A stretch of 64,000 nucleotides of DNA from the NCBI GenBank assembly GCA_965234325.1, contig OZ248415.1:124001-188000 (forward strand). Direction: 5' to 3'. Position 1 is the first letter of the stretch. Every line of letters starts with the position of its first letter. This document shows, in pieces, positions 8,892 to 17,151 of the stretch. The DNA is from Limnohabitans kasalickyi. Lineage in GTDB: Bacteria > Pseudomonadota > Gammaproteobacteria > Burkholderiales > Burkholderiaceae_C. Under the pieces are notes generated by a model. That model was not told where the DNA came from. It worked only from the letters and a program-made list of their open reading frames with translations, and ran no database searches. The translations under genes were made by a program, and so were the position numbers.

Positions 8892-10079
8892 TCAGCCTAA
8901 CAGCGTTTGCAAACGCACCACGGCCGCTTGTAACTCGGGCAAGGATCGAGCGGTTGAGAAGCGCACATGACGCGAGGTGTCTGCATGGCCGAAGTCGCGA
9001 CCCGGCGCGATGGCGATGTTGGCTTGTTTCATTACCTCGAAGGCGAAATCCCAGCTGCCTTGAATGCCCAGTTTGTCGCAGGCTGCCGTGCAGTCGGCCC
9101 AGGCGTAAAACGCCCCGTCAGGCATGACGGGCACGTTCAGGCCCAGTGCGTTGAGGGCGGGCACAAAGAAATCGCGGCGGGCTTTGAACTCGGCGCGGCG
9201 GCGCTCGTATTCGGCGATGCTGTCGGCCTCAAAGCAGGCCAATGCAGCGTGTTGCGCCACGGTGCTGGCGCAGATGAACAGGTTTTGTGCCAAGCGCTCG
9301 ACCACGGGCAGCAGCGCATCGGGCACGACCAACCAGCCCAAGCGCCAACCCGTCATGTTGAAGTATTTGGAGAAGCTGTTGATGCTGATGACTTGGTCAT
9401 CCAACCCGAGTGCGGACTGACCGAACTGTGCGTCGTAGCTGAGGCCCAAATAAATTTCGTCGATCAAGGTGAAGCCGCCACGTTGCGACACTTCGTTGTG
9501 AATAGCGCGCAGCTCGCTGGGGTGAATCGAGGTGCCTGTGGGGTTAGACGGCGAGGCCAACAACACGCCTTGGGTTGTGTCGTTCACCCAATGCTCGCGC
9601 ACCTGCGCTGCACTGAGCTGAAAGCGTTCGGCCGCGGTGGTGGGCACCAGCACAGCACGTCCTTCTGCCGCGCTCACAAAGTGGCGGTTGCAGGGGTAGC
9701 TGGGGTCGGGCATGAGTACCTCATCACCCGCTTCAACTAAGGCCAGACAAGCCAGCTGTAAAGCGGCCGAGGCACCCGCGGTTACCACAATGCGGCGTGC
9801 CGGCACGTTCACGCCAAAACGTGTGGCGTACCACGCGCTGATGCGTTCGCGCAAGGCACTCAAGCCTAGCGCGGGGGTGTATTGGGTGAGGCCGTCGTGG
9901 ACGGCGCGGGCAGCGGCTTCTTGTACCAAAGGCGGTGCGGTGAAGTCGGGCTCGCCGATGTTCAAAAAGATCATGGGCGCATCGGTGTGCGCCACAAGGG
10001 CAGCGCGTTCGGCGGCGGCTTTGGCCACCTCCATCACGTAAAACGGCTCAATGCGCTGTGCGCGCTGGGCTATTTTCAT
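8892..10079 (-). CDS. PLP-dependent aminotransferase, class I/II
   Basis: This is a 395-residue fold-type I aminotransferase. The pyridoxal phosphate lysine is K238 in INSFSKYFNMTGWRLGW, and SPSNPTGT near residue 177 and DEIY near 207 are also present. The start at ATG 10079 fits because the upstream extension lies inside nusB; the gap to nusB is 2 bp. It resembles aspartate/alanine-type enzymes that Burkholderiales place beside nusB. The amino acid substrate cannot be fixed from sequence. It is probably co-transcribed with nusB upstream and ybgC-tol downstream. Confidence 0.87.
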   Translation of the reverse strand: MKIAQRAQRIEPFYVMEVAKAAAERAALVAHTDAPMIFLNIGEPDFTAPPLVQEAAARAVHDGLTQYTPALGLSALRERISAWYATRFGVNVPARRIVVTAGASAALQLACLALVEAGDEVLMPDPSYPCNRHFVSAAEGRAVLVPTTAAERFQLSAAQVREHWVNDTTQGVLLASPSNPTGTSIHPSELRAIHNEVSQRGGFTLIDEIYLGLSYDAQFGQSALGLDDQVISINSFSKYFNMTGWRLGWLVVPDALLPVVERLAQNLFICASTVAQHAALACFEADSIAEYERRRAEFKARRDFFVPALNALGLNVPVMPDGAFYAWADCTAACDKLGIQGSWDFAFEVMKQANIAIAPGRDFGHADTSRHVRFSTARSLPELQAAVVRLQTLLG

Positions 10080-10081
10080 GG

Positions 10082-10642
10082 TCAAGAACGGACGATGCCT
10101 TTGGCGCGGTCCGCTTGCACCTCGTGGGGTCGCAGTTGTGGGGCCAAGCCGTTCAACACAGCGTTCACATATTTGTGGCCGTCGGTGCCGCCGAATGATT
10201 TGGCCAACTCGATGTATTCGTTGAGAACCACGCGCCAAGGCACGTCGATGCAGTGCTTGAACTCGTAGGCGCCCATCCACATCACGGCGTGTTCGATGGG
10301 GGAGATTTCTTCGATCTTGCGGTCGAGCAAGGGCACGATCAAGGCGTCGAGCAGCTCGCGCTGCTCCACACAGCCGTAAAGCAACGCGTCGTAGTGCACC
10401 GAGTCGGATTTGTGAAAACCGCTCAAGTCGCGCGTGAATACGTCGATGTCTGCTGCTTCGTTTTTGCCCACCAAAAATTGGTAGAGGCCTTGCAACGCAA
10501 ACTCACGCGAGCGGCTGCGGCCTGATTTGGCCGTGCTTTTGGTGGTGCCATTGCTGTCCGATTTACCGGCTGTTTTGCGCGGGGCTTTGTTGTCGGTGGA
10601 GGCCGGGGCTGATGAGGTGTCGCTGTGTTGAATGTCGTTCAT
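10082..10642 (-). CDS. nusB: Transcription antitermination factor NusB
   Basis: This 186-residue protein has the NusB helical domain starting at SRSREFALQGLYQFL (about residue 45). It contains DRKIEEISPIEHAVMWMGAYEF and ends with the conserved VNAVLNGLAPQLR. NusB binds boxA RNA with S10 in ribosomal RNA antitermination. The first 45 residues are a Ser/Thr/Lys-rich low-complexity tail, common in Burkholderiales. It overlaps ribH by 4 bp, the usual ribH-nusB coupling. Confidence 0.94.
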   Translation of the reverse strand: MNDIQHSDTSSAPASTDNKAPRKTAGKSDSNGTTKSTAKSGRSRSREFALQGLYQFLVGKNEAADIDVFTRDLSGFHKSDSVHYDALLYGCVEQRELLDALIVPLLDRKIEEISPIEHAVMWMGAYEFKHCIDVPWRVVLNEYIELAKSFGGTDGHKYVNAVLNGLAPQLRPHEVQADRAKGIVRS

Positions 10643-11112
10643 GCCAATTGCTCCAGCAACAAGGCCATTTCGACCGCCACCCGTGCCGCATCGCGGCCTT
10701 TGTCGGTTTGACGCGCCACCGCTTGGGGCATGTCTTCGGTGGTGAGGATGGCGTTGGCAATGGGGATGTGATAGTCCATGCCCACACGCGTCACGCCGGC
10801 GCCCGACTCGTTGGCCACCAACTCAAAGTGGTAGGTCTCGCCGCGGATGATGCAGCCCAGCGCAATGAGGGCGCTGAACGGTTCGGGGTCTTCAATTTGC
10901 GCGAGCGCCGCCAAGGCCAAAGGCACTTCGAGGGCACCAGGCACATGCACGTGGGTGATGCGGTCGTCGGCCACGCCCATGGCTTTGAGCTCGGCGATGC
11001 AGGCAGCGGCCAATGCGTTAGTGATGTCATCGTTGAAGCGCGCTTGGACGATGCCAATTTTCAAAGCGCTGCCGTCGAGCGTGGTGGTGGAGGCGAGGTT
11101 GGAGACAAACAT
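10639..11112 (-). CDS. ribH: 6,7-dimethyl-8-ribityllumazine synthase
   Basis: This 157-residue lumazine synthase condenses the pyrimidine and the dihydroxybutanone phosphate precursors of riboflavin. Family motifs are IGIVQARFNDDIT, VPGALEVPLAL, ALGCIIRGETYHFELV with the catalytic histidine, and GVTRVGMDYHIPIANAILTTE. It is preceded 18 bp upstream by ribBX and overlaps nusB. Confidence 0.95.
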   Translation of the reverse strand: MFVSNLASTTTLDGSALKIGIVQARFNDDITNALAAACIAELKAMGVADDRITHVHVPGALEVPLALAALAQIEDPEPFSALIALGCIIRGETYHFELVANESGAGVTRVGMDYHIPIANAILTTEDMPQAVARQTDKGRDAARVAVEMALLLEQLA

Positions 11113-11130
11113 GTTTTTATTCTTTATTCT

Positions 11131-12267
11131 TTATTCTTTGGAGAGGTAGCCGGTGATTTCGAGTCCGTAGCCGGCCATGCTGGGCATGCGGCGTGGGTTG
11201 CCCATGAGGCGCATTTTGTGCACGCCGCAGTCGCGCAATATTTGTGCGCCTACGCCATAAGAGCGCAAGTCCATGCGGCCGCGCTCGGGGGCTTGTGCTG
11301 AACGGGCCGTGCCTTCGAACTGCGCCAGCAGCTGCTCGCCGCTTTCGCCACAGTTGAGCAACACGACCACGCCGTGACCTTCTTTCGCAATGCGCTGCAT
11401 GGCGGCATCCAAGCCCCAAGAGTGCATGACGCGGTTGGGTTCCAAGGCATCAAACACCGACAGGGGTTCGTGTACACGCGCCAACACTTCGGCGTCGGGC
11501 TGCCAGGCGCCTTTGACGAGGGCCAAGTGCACCGCGCCGCTGGTCATGTCTTTGTAGGCGTTGGCGCTGAACTCGCCGTGAGCGGTGTGCATGGGGCGTG
11601 AGCCCACTTTCTGCACCAGCGACTCGTTGCGGCTGCGGTGTTCGATCAAGTCGGCGATGGTGCCGATCTTCAAGCCGTGTTCAGCAGCGAAGATTTGCAA
11701 ATCGGGCAAGCGGGCCATGGTGCCGTCGTCTTTCATGATTTCGCAAATCACAGAAGAGGGCGAGCAGCCAGCCATGGCGGCCAAGTCGCAACCGGCTTCG
11801 GTGTGGCCGGCGCGCATCAGCACGCCGCCGTCCACCGCTTGGAGTGGGAACACATGGCCTGGCTGCACCAAGTCGGTGGGCTGGGTGGCTTTGGCCACCG
11901 CTACTTGGATGGTGCGTGCGCGGTCGGCCGCTGAAATGCCGGTGGTCACACCCTCGGCAGCTTCGATCGACACGGTGAAGGCCGTGCTGTAGACCGTGCC
12001 ATTGCGAGCCGCCATGGGGGGCAACTTCAGGTATTCACAGCGCTCACGGGTGAGCGTGAGGCAAATCAAGCCACGGCCAAAGCGGGCCATGAAGTTGATG
12101 GCTTCGGGGGTGACGTGGTCAGACGCCAGCACCAAATCGCCTTCGTTTTCGCGGTCTTCTTCGTCGACCAAGATCACGATGCGTCCCGCCTTCATGTCGG
12201 CGACGATGTCTTCCACGGGAGAAATGCTGACGGGCGTTTTGCCCGTGGCCGTTTGGGATGCACTCAT
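11131..12267 (-). CDS. ribBX: RibBX: 3,4-dihydroxy-2-butanone-4-phosphate synthase with degenerate GTP cyclohydrolase II-like domain
   Basis: This is a 378-residue protein. The N-terminal half (about residues 15-210) is a full RibB domain with VDEEDRENEGDLV, the RAGHTEAGCDLA segment and conserved acidic sites; it makes the four-carbon riboflavin precursor. The C-terminal half aligns to GTP cyclohydrolase II (VLARVHEPLS... LRSYGVGAQILRDCGVHKMRLMGNP). However, the three zinc-binding cysteines of RibA are absent: the CxxxxxxxxxCxC region reads VFDALEPNRVMHS. This is the pattern of the RibBX variant described in Proteobacteria, whose second domain is not a cyclohydrolase. A separate ribA should exist outside the window. 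Confidence 0.9.
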   Translation of the reverse strand: MSASQTATGKTPVSISPVEDIVADMKAGRIVILVDEEDRENEGDLVLASDHVTPEAINFMARFGRGLICLTLTRERCEYLKLPPMAARNGTVYSTAFTVSIEAAEGVTTGISAADRARTIQVAVAKATQPTDLVQPGHVFPLQAVDGGVLMRAGHTEAGCDLAAMAGCSPSSVICEIMKDDGTMARLPDLQIFAAEHGLKIGTIADLIEHRSRNESLVQKVGSRPMHTAHGEFSANAYKDMTSGAVHLALVKGAWQPDAEVLARVHEPLSVFDALEPNRVMHSWGLDAAMQRIAKEGHGVVVLLNCGESGEQLLAQFEGTARSAQAPERGRMDLRSYGVGAQILRDCGVHKMRLMGNPRRMPSMAGYGLEITGYLSKE

Positions 12268-12953
12268 GGGTGAGCTTTCAAAGAGGTGTGGGCAGCCAAC
12301 GTGGCGTCGACGCGCAACATGCGTTCGACGTAGCGGGCCACGGTATCAATTTCGAGGTTCACGGTGCTGCCGGATTGGAGTGAGCCAAGCGCGGTGTTGT
12401 CGACCGTGTGGGGAATGAGGTTGATGCTGATTTCTGAGCCGCGCAGCGCTTCGTGGCCTTGCGGACCGTGGTCGCCCAAGAAGTCGTCAACGCGGTTAAC
12501 TGTGAGGCTCACGCCATTGACGGTGATCGAGCCTTTGTAGGCCAAGTATTTGGCCAACTCGGGCGGGGCCACCACGCGCAGCTCCCAGCTTTCGCCGATT
12601 TGCGCGAAATAGGTGACAGTACCGATGCCGTCCACATGGCCTGAGACGATGTGGCCGCCCAAGCGGTCGTTGGCACGCAAGGCTTTTTCAAGATTGACGC
12701 GACCCAACTCGGTCAAGCCACCGGTGCGGGCCAGCGATTCGGCGGAGATGTCGATGGTGAATTGGTGGGCGTCGAGGTCAAAGCTGGTGACGGTCATGCA
12801 TGCGCCGTTCAACGCGATGCTGTCTCCCAAACCGACGTCGTCGAGATAACCCTCGGGCGTCTGCAAAGTGAGGCGTTTGCCGTGGTGTAAAGAGCTACCC
12901 AGGTCGTGGACGGCGGTGATGCGCCCCACGCCGGTGATGATTCCGGTGAACAT
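12264..12953 (-). CDS. ribE: Riboflavin synthase, alpha chain
   Basis: This 229-residue enzyme dismutates two lumazines to riboflavin. It starts with the invariant MFTGII and has two tandem lumazine-binding barrels; the first shows GACMTV and LGGHIVSGHVDG, the second GVSLTVNRV and SINLIPHT. The length is normal. It overlaps ribBX by 4 bp and follows ribD by 31 bp, completing a ribD-ribE-ribBX-ribH-nusB run. No FMN riboswitch is seen before ribE or ribD. Confidence 0.95.
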   Translation of the reverse strand: MFTGIITGVGRITAVHDLGSSLHHGKRLTLQTPEGYLDDVGLGDSIALNGACMTVTSFDLDAHQFTIDISAESLARTGGLTELGRVNLEKALRANDRLGGHIVSGHVDGIGTVTYFAQIGESWELRVVAPPELAKYLAYKGSITVNGVSLTVNRVDDFLGDHGPQGHEALRGSEISINLIPHTVDNTALGSLQSGSTVNLEIDTVARYVERMLRVDATLAAHTSLKAHP

Positions 12954-12984
12954 AGTCTGATATTTTCGCAGGTTTACGTGCGGC

Positions 12985-14088
12985 TTACCGCACAGGACGG
13001 GCCAATATCCGTAAATCAGGCCCGATTTGTGTCACTTCGTGAAAGTGGAGGGGTTTGGCATCGCTCAATTGGCTAAGCGGGCCGAGGTTGGTCATGCCGC
13101 GCCCTTGGCCGATGAGCTGGGGGGCGAGGTAGACCAAGAGTTCGTCCACCAAATCCGCCCTCAGCAGCGAGCCGTTGAGTTTGTGGCCTGCTTCGATGTG
13201 GACTTCGTTGATGTGGCGTTTGCCCAAGTCTTGCAACATGGCTGCGAGATCCACTTTGTTGTTTGGGTTGGGTAGGCAAATGACCTGTGCGCCTTGGGCT
13301 TCGAGGGCCGCGCGGCGTTCGGGATGGTCCACCGCGCAGTAAATCCAAACGGGGCGCTTGGGCACAAACAGCTTGGCGGTGAGCGGCGTTTCGAGTTGGC
13401 TGTCCATCACCACCAGCGTGGGCTGGCGTGGGGTGGGGACGGCGCGTACATCGAGCTGGGGATCGTCTTCGCGCACGGTGCCAATGCCGGTCAGCACGGC
13501 GCACGCACGGGCGCGCCAGGCGTGCCCGTCTTGGCGGGCGGGCTCGGACGTGATCCATTGGCTGGCGCCGTTCTCAAGGGCGGTTTGGCCGTCTAGCGAT
13601 GCGGCGACCTTCATGCGCACCCACGGCGTGCCGTGCGTCATGCGTTTGAAAAAACCGATGTTGAGTTCATGGGCCTCGTCACCCAGCAAACCCACGTCCA
13701 CCTGCACGCCTGCCGCACGCAAACGCGCAATACCTTGGCCTGCCACTTGTGGGTTGGGATCGCCTTGGGCCACCACCACACGCGCCAAACCGGCGTGAAT
13801 AAGGGCGTCGCAGCATGGGCCCGTGCGACCTTGGTGGCTGCAAGGCTCTAGCGTGACGTAGGCGGTGGCACCTTGCACGTTGTGCTCTTGCGCTTGGGCG
13901 TTGCGCAAGGCCATCACCTCGGCATGGGCTTCGCCAGCGCGTTGAGTGTGGCCGCTGCCCAGCACCACACCTTGAGGGCTGACGATGACGCAGCCTACGC
14001 GGGGGTTGGGCGAGGTGAGGAACAGTGCTTCGCGTGCTAGCCCCAAGGCTTGGTGCATGAAGGCGGTGTCGTTTACGGAAAAACTCAT
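12985..14088 (-). CDS. ribD: Bifunctional diaminohydroxyphosphoribosylaminopyrimidine deaminase / reductase
   Basis: This is a 367-residue two-domain enzyme. The N-terminal cytidine-deaminase-like domain has the zinc site GEAHAEVMAL plus TLEPCSHQGRTGPCCDAL (about residues 50-95). The C-terminal reductase domain has WVRMKVAASLDGQTAL and ends with a DELLVYLAPQLIG segment. It carries out the second and third steps of riboflavin synthesis. It is the first rib gene on this strand; hicB ends 21 bp upstream. Confidence 0.95.
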   Translation of the reverse strand: MSFSVNDTAFMHQALGLAREALFLTSPNPRVGCVIVSPQGVVLGSGHTQRAGEAHAEVMALRNAQAQEHNVQGATAYVTLEPCSHQGRTGPCCDALIHAGLARVVVAQGDPNPQVAGQGIARLRAAGVQVDVGLLGDEAHELNIGFFKRMTHGTPWVRMKVAASLDGQTALENGASQWITSEPARQDGHAWRARACAVLTGIGTVREDDPQLDVRAVPTPRQPTLVVMDSQLETPLTAKLFVPKRPVWIYCAVDHPERRAALEAQGAQVICLPNPNNKVDLAAMLQDLGKRHINEVHIEAGHKLNGSLLRADLVDELLVYLAPQLIGQGRGMTNLGPLSQLSDAKPLHFHEVTQIGPDLRILARPVR

Positions 14089-14109
14089 GAAAGACGTGTT
14101 CAGGTGTTG

Positions 14110-14526
14110 TTAAGCAATTTGCACGTAAACATGCTTGCCAAGGACATGGGCTGCTGCCTCGATTTGGTCCATTTTGGAGGCATGTCGCAAGTCAAACAGT
14201 CGATCGACTTGTGGCATGTGCCAACCGAGTCGGCGGGCCAGTTCGGCTTTTTTGATGCCTTGCTCGGTCATGGCTTGGTACACGCCGAGCTTGGCGCATT
14301 CCAGTGCCGAGGGGCGCACGGTCACTTGTTGTGGGGAGGGTTGACTGGGAATTGGCAGAGGTTTGCGTGCATCGACATAAAACGACAAGCCAGTTTCGAG
14401 CGCATCAACGGCGTTCAAAAGGGCTTCGTCCTCATCTGCACCAAAGGTAATAGCTTCGGGGATGTCGACAAACGTGACCAACACGGTGCCGTTGTCAGGG
14501 GTCAGTGTCACGGGATAGTCAAACAT
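14110..14526 (-). CDS. hicB: HicB-type antitoxin with C-terminal helix-turn-helix
   Basis: This is a 138-residue protein. The N-terminal half has the HicB fold: MFDYPVTLTPDNGTVLVTFVD, then the GADEDEALLNAVDALETGL segment. The C-terminal half contains a helix-turn-helix (GIKKAELARRLGWHMPQVDRL), which would let the antitoxin autoregulate. It lies 11 bp downstream of a hicA-like gene. This is a type II toxin-antitoxin pair, in the usual hicA-hicB order. It sits between ribD and the minor pilin operon, a typical accessory insertion. Confidence 0.9.
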   Translation of the reverse strand: MFDYPVTLTPDNGTVLVTFVDIPEAITFGADEDEALLNAVDALETGLSFYVDARKPLPIPSQPSPQQVTVRPSALECAKLGVYQAMTEQGIKKAELARRLGWHMPQVDRLFDLRHASKMDQIEAAAHVLGKHVYVQIA

Positions 14527-14537
14527 CGTTCATTCCT

Positions 14538-14717
14538 TTATTTCAAACCAAGTTGTCGCTTGATAGCAGCCTCTAGCCCTTTGCCAAGTTCGGTCGTGCC
14601 GTGCATGGGCAGGGTGGACTGCTTGCCATTGAGAAAGACTTTCAGATGTGAACCTTTGCCAGACTGAAAGGTGGCACCTTGCTGCTCTAACCACTTTTTC
14701 AGTTGCTTGGAATTCAT
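14538..14717 (-). CDS. hicA: HicA-type mRNA interferase toxin
   Basis: This is a 59-residue protein with a double-stranded-RNA-binding-like fold. MNSKQLKKWLEQQGA, GKGSHLKVF with the catalytic histidine (H24) and the C-terminal GLEAAIKRQLGL all match HicA. ATG 14717 is chosen because the longer in-frame start at 14759 would overlap pilE and add residues unlike HicA. Family members cleave mRNA and are neutralised by HicB. Size is normal and no catalytic residue is missing, so it is probably functional. Confidence 0.9.
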   Translation of the reverse strand: MNSKQLKKWLEQQGATFQSGKGSHLKVFLNGKQSTLPMHGTTELGKGLEAAIKRQLGLK

Positions 14718-14743
14718 AATAACAGAAGTGTTGTGTTTCTTGC

Positions 14744-15211
14744 TTAACGACCCCAGCACTGCGCTGTGGTTGGGTTGGCGTTTTGTGCCCCTCGTGCCCC
14801 CAAGTGGTTGAGCGTCAAGGTGCCGCAGGCGTCGGCGCTTTGCGGGCCGAAAGGGGCGGCGCTCAGGGTGTAGGTTTGGGCGGTGCTGTTGAGGCTGAGC
14901 TTGTAGCTGACGCCTTCAATTTGCAGCACGCTGGTGGGCACCTCGGCTGGCGCGGGGTAATTGCCGTTGGCACTGGCGGCGCGTTCTAGCCAATGGGCGG
15001 CTTGCAGTAGAGCGGTGCGGGCTTGGGCGCGTTGGTTGCGTTGCAGCAGTGCTTGGTAATTGGGCCATGCCAAGCTGGTGAGGATGGCGGTGCAAGCCAA
15101 GGCGATGGTCAGCTCCAACAGGGTGAAGCCGCGTTGGCCGACAGGCCGATGGGCGAATTGGGGTGCACGCAGGGTGTTGCGGTTGAAGTTGTTGGTGTGG
15201 GGGCGTGGCAT
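14744..15211 (-). CDS. pilE: PilE-like type IV minor pilin
   Basis: This 155-residue prepilin has a type III signal: the leader ends QRG and is followed by FTLLELTIALACTAILTSLAW, with the glutamate at +5. The body is about 110 residues with a C-terminal cysteine pair (DACGTL and QCWGR) that likely forms the pilin D-loop disulfide. It is the last of five pilin-like genes on this strand and starts 8 bp after pilX. ATG 15211 gives a leader of about 28 residues; a shorter leader from a non-ATG start cannot be excluded. Confidence 0.85.
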   Translation of the reverse strand: MPRPHTNNFNRNTLRAPQFAHRPVGQRGFTLLELTIALACTAILTSLAWPNYQALLQRNQRAQARTALLQAAHWLERAASANGNYPAPAEVPTSVLQIEGVSYKLSLNSTAQTYTLSAAPFGPQSADACGTLTLNHLGARGAQNANPTTAQCWGR

Positions 15212-15219
15212 GGGTGAGT

Positions 15220-15867
15220 TCAGTCTTGCAAGATACGCCAGCTGTGGCGTTTGCCCCGCGTGTCGCTCAGACTGGTGCGAGTCCAGAGGGTTTGCAACAC
15301 GGTGCTGCTGCTGGGCAATACGCCGTTGGCCAACACGGTGATGCGGTAGATGAAGGGCGGCGCGCTGCTGGCGCTGGGATGGTTTGCGAGTTGAACGGCG
15401 TCGGGCTGAATGTCGACCCAGTACCACGCGGTGCCAGCGCCATAAGGCGTGTCGCTGGCACCGATGGGCATGGCCGAGGCCGTCATGCTTTTCCAAGTGC
15501 TGGCCTTTGAAAAGAGGTCGTCCTTTTCTGTTTTGGGGGGCGTGAGCGCGCAAATACCGCTACGGCAGGCATCGCTGCCTAGTCTTTGGCGCAACACCTC
15601 GCGTTCAGCCAGCGTGGTTGGAAAAAAGACGTGCGTTTGTGTGTTGTCACCGGCTGCGCTGGCTCTGCCCACAATGTCTTGCACCGCCAAAGGCAGCACG
15701 GCTTCTGCTTTGTATTGGGTGCGCAGCTGGTCGGCTTCGGTTTTCAACAGCACCTCGTTGACCCACAACTGCCGCCATGCCAACAACGTGCCGACGCTGG
15801 CCAGCATGAGCATCACCATCACGGTGGGCAGCGCCAATCCCTGCTGAGTTAGGTGATGACGCCTCAT
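15220..15867 (-). CDS. pilX: PilX-like minor pilin
   Basis: This 215-residue protein has a short basic N-terminus ending TQQG, followed by LALPTVMVMLMLASVGTLLAW. This is a prepilin-like hydrophobic segment that lacks the glutamate at position +5, as is common in PilX/PilK-type minor pilins. Two cysteines (CRSGIC) lie mid-protein. Its start overlaps the pilW stop by 4 bp (ATGA). It probably sits in the minor-pilin complex that primes type IV pilus assembly. The family assignment rests on position and the N-terminus. Confidence 0.78.
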   Translation of the reverse strand: MRRHHLTQQGLALPTVMVMLMLASVGTLLAWRQLWVNEVLLKTEADQLRTQYKAEAVLPLAVQDIVGRASAAGDNTQTHVFFPTTLAEREVLRQRLGSDACRSGICALTPPKTEKDDLFSKASTWKSMTASAMPIGASDTPYGAGTAWYWVDIQPDAVQLANHPSASSAPPFIYRITVLANGVLPSSSTVLQTLWTRTSLSDTRGKRHSWRILQD

Positions 15868-16601
15868 GGCAGTAGACCATCGCGGTTGCGCAGCGTGATG
15901 ACGCGGCGAAACACCCGCCGCAAGCGGCCATCGGCAGCCACCGTCTCGCCTGCGCAGCCTTGGCTGGCGGTGGATCCGCTGCTCACCGTGGTGACGCTGG
16001 CTACCCGCAAGCAAACCTCAATCGCCAGCACCTGCGACATGGCGTTGACTTGGTCAGCCGTTTTCCATTGCAGCGTTTGGGCCGCGGGGTTGGCTTGGGC
16101 GTAACGCACCTGAAAGTCTTCCACGCCTTCGGCCAAGGCTTGGTAGCTGCTGCTGGTGGGTGAGAGGTCTTTGCAAGTCAGCTCTTTGTTGGTGTTGAGT
16201 TTGAAGTCGTTGCGAATAACTTGGGTGCCTTGCGGCTGGTTGCCTTGGCAGTCTCGGTCATAGACGTTGACCCAGTGCCCCAGCGAGACGTGCTCGTCGG
16301 CTTTGTTGCCGTTCTCACCTTGCAAGTCGGGTTGGCCAGCGGTGTAGTTTGAGGAGAGTTGGGTGTTGGGCGATGCCGATTTGTCGAGGTAAGCGGCACC
16401 CGCGATTTGCGCGTGCTCGCGGATCTTGCGCAAGGCTATGCGGGCGTTGGCATGCACTGCATCAATAGCTGTCATGTTGGTCCACGTTTGTCGACTCACG
16501 CCATAGGCCGCGGTAGCGGCCGCGATCACCATCAATCCCAAAGACAGGCCAATCAGCAACTCGGGTAGGGTGTAGCCGTGTACGTTGACTCTGACGCGCA
16601 T
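15864..16601 (-). CDS. pilW: PilW-like minor pilin
   Basis: This 245-residue prepilin has leader MRVRVNVHG, then YTLPELLIGLSLGLMVIAAAT with the +5 glutamate. The soluble part contains a repeated ARIALRKIREHAQIAGAAY helix, usual for PilW, and cysteines near the middle and C-terminus. It starts 1 bp after pilV stops and overlaps pilX by 4 bp. The role is inferred from the known minor-pilin operons (fimT-pilV-pilW-pilX-pilY1-pilE). Confidence 0.85.
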   Translation of the reverse strand: MRVRVNVHGYTLPELLIGLSLGLMVIAAATAAYGVSRQTWTNMTAIDAVHANARIALRKIREHAQIAGAAYLDKSASPNTQLSSNYTAGQPDLQGENGNKADEHVSLGHWVNVYDRDCQGNQPQGTQVIRNDFKLNTNKELTCKDLSPTSSSYQALAEGVEDFQVRYAQANPAAQTLQWKTADQVNAMSQVLAIEVCLRVASVTTVSSGSTASQGCAGETVAADGRLRRVFRRVITLRNRDGLLP

Positions 16602-16602
16602 C

Positions 16603-17151
16603 TCAAACCCCCGGACGAAAAAACAAACGCCAACAGCTTTTGTTGTCGGGACAAGCCGGTGTGCCTGATACGCCATCGGTGCGGTAGGTCATGCGGTCGT
16701 CGCGCCATGCGAGCACGATGCCCCACCAGCCAGGGGCGTCGGAGAGGGCGAACACGGCGGCATCGCCTTCGGGCAGCTGGGTTTGCAACGCTTGTTGCAC
16801 TTGCTGCATGTCCCATGACGCGAGTTCGGTGCGTAAGCAGGGTTGCGCGGCGCATTCGGGCTGCTTTCCCGTACCAAGCGCAGAAGCCCCCCAGCTCTTG
16901 GCGTAGTCAGCACTGCGAGGGGCGTTGAGTTGCATGCGCTCGGCCAAATCGTCGGCCAAACCCATGGCGACGGCGCGCATGACTTGTTGGCGTTGCAAGG
17001 CCAAGGCTTGTTGGTGTGTCCACAGCAAGGTCAGTACACCTGAGGCGAGCAGCAGCAGCGCCATCAAGGCTTCCAGAAGGGCCACGCCGGTTTGCGGTGA
17101 AAGTTGGCGGTGCAAGGTCAGGATGGCTGTGACGTTTGTTTTCAACTGCAA
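16603..17151 (-). CDS. pilV: PilV-like minor pilin
   Basis: This 182-residue prepilin has a leader ending PQTG, followed by VALLEALMALLLLASGVLTL with the +5 glutamate. The GVALLEAL start is typical of PilV. A four-cysteine C-terminal region (AQPCL, PACPDNKSC) is visible. It overlaps fimT by 10 bp and abuts pilW, so translation is probably coupled. Confidence 0.85.
   Translation of the reverse strand: MQLKTNVTAILTLHRQLSPQTGVALLEALMALLLLASGVLTLLWTHQQALALQRQQVMRAVAMGLADDLAERMQLNAPRSADYAKSWGASALGTGKQPECAAQPCLRTELASWDMQQVQQALQTQLPEGDAAVFALSDAPGWWGIVLAWRDDRMTYRTDGVSGTPACPDNKSCWRLFFRPGV

Noticed and set aside
11131..12267. Bifunctional RibBA with active GTP cyclohydrolase II
   Set aside because: The zinc-binding cysteines of the cyclohydrolase site are all absent.
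12954..12984. FMN riboswitch in the riboflavin operon
   Set aside because: Gaps before ribE, ribD and ribBX are too short and contain no conserved RFN blocks.
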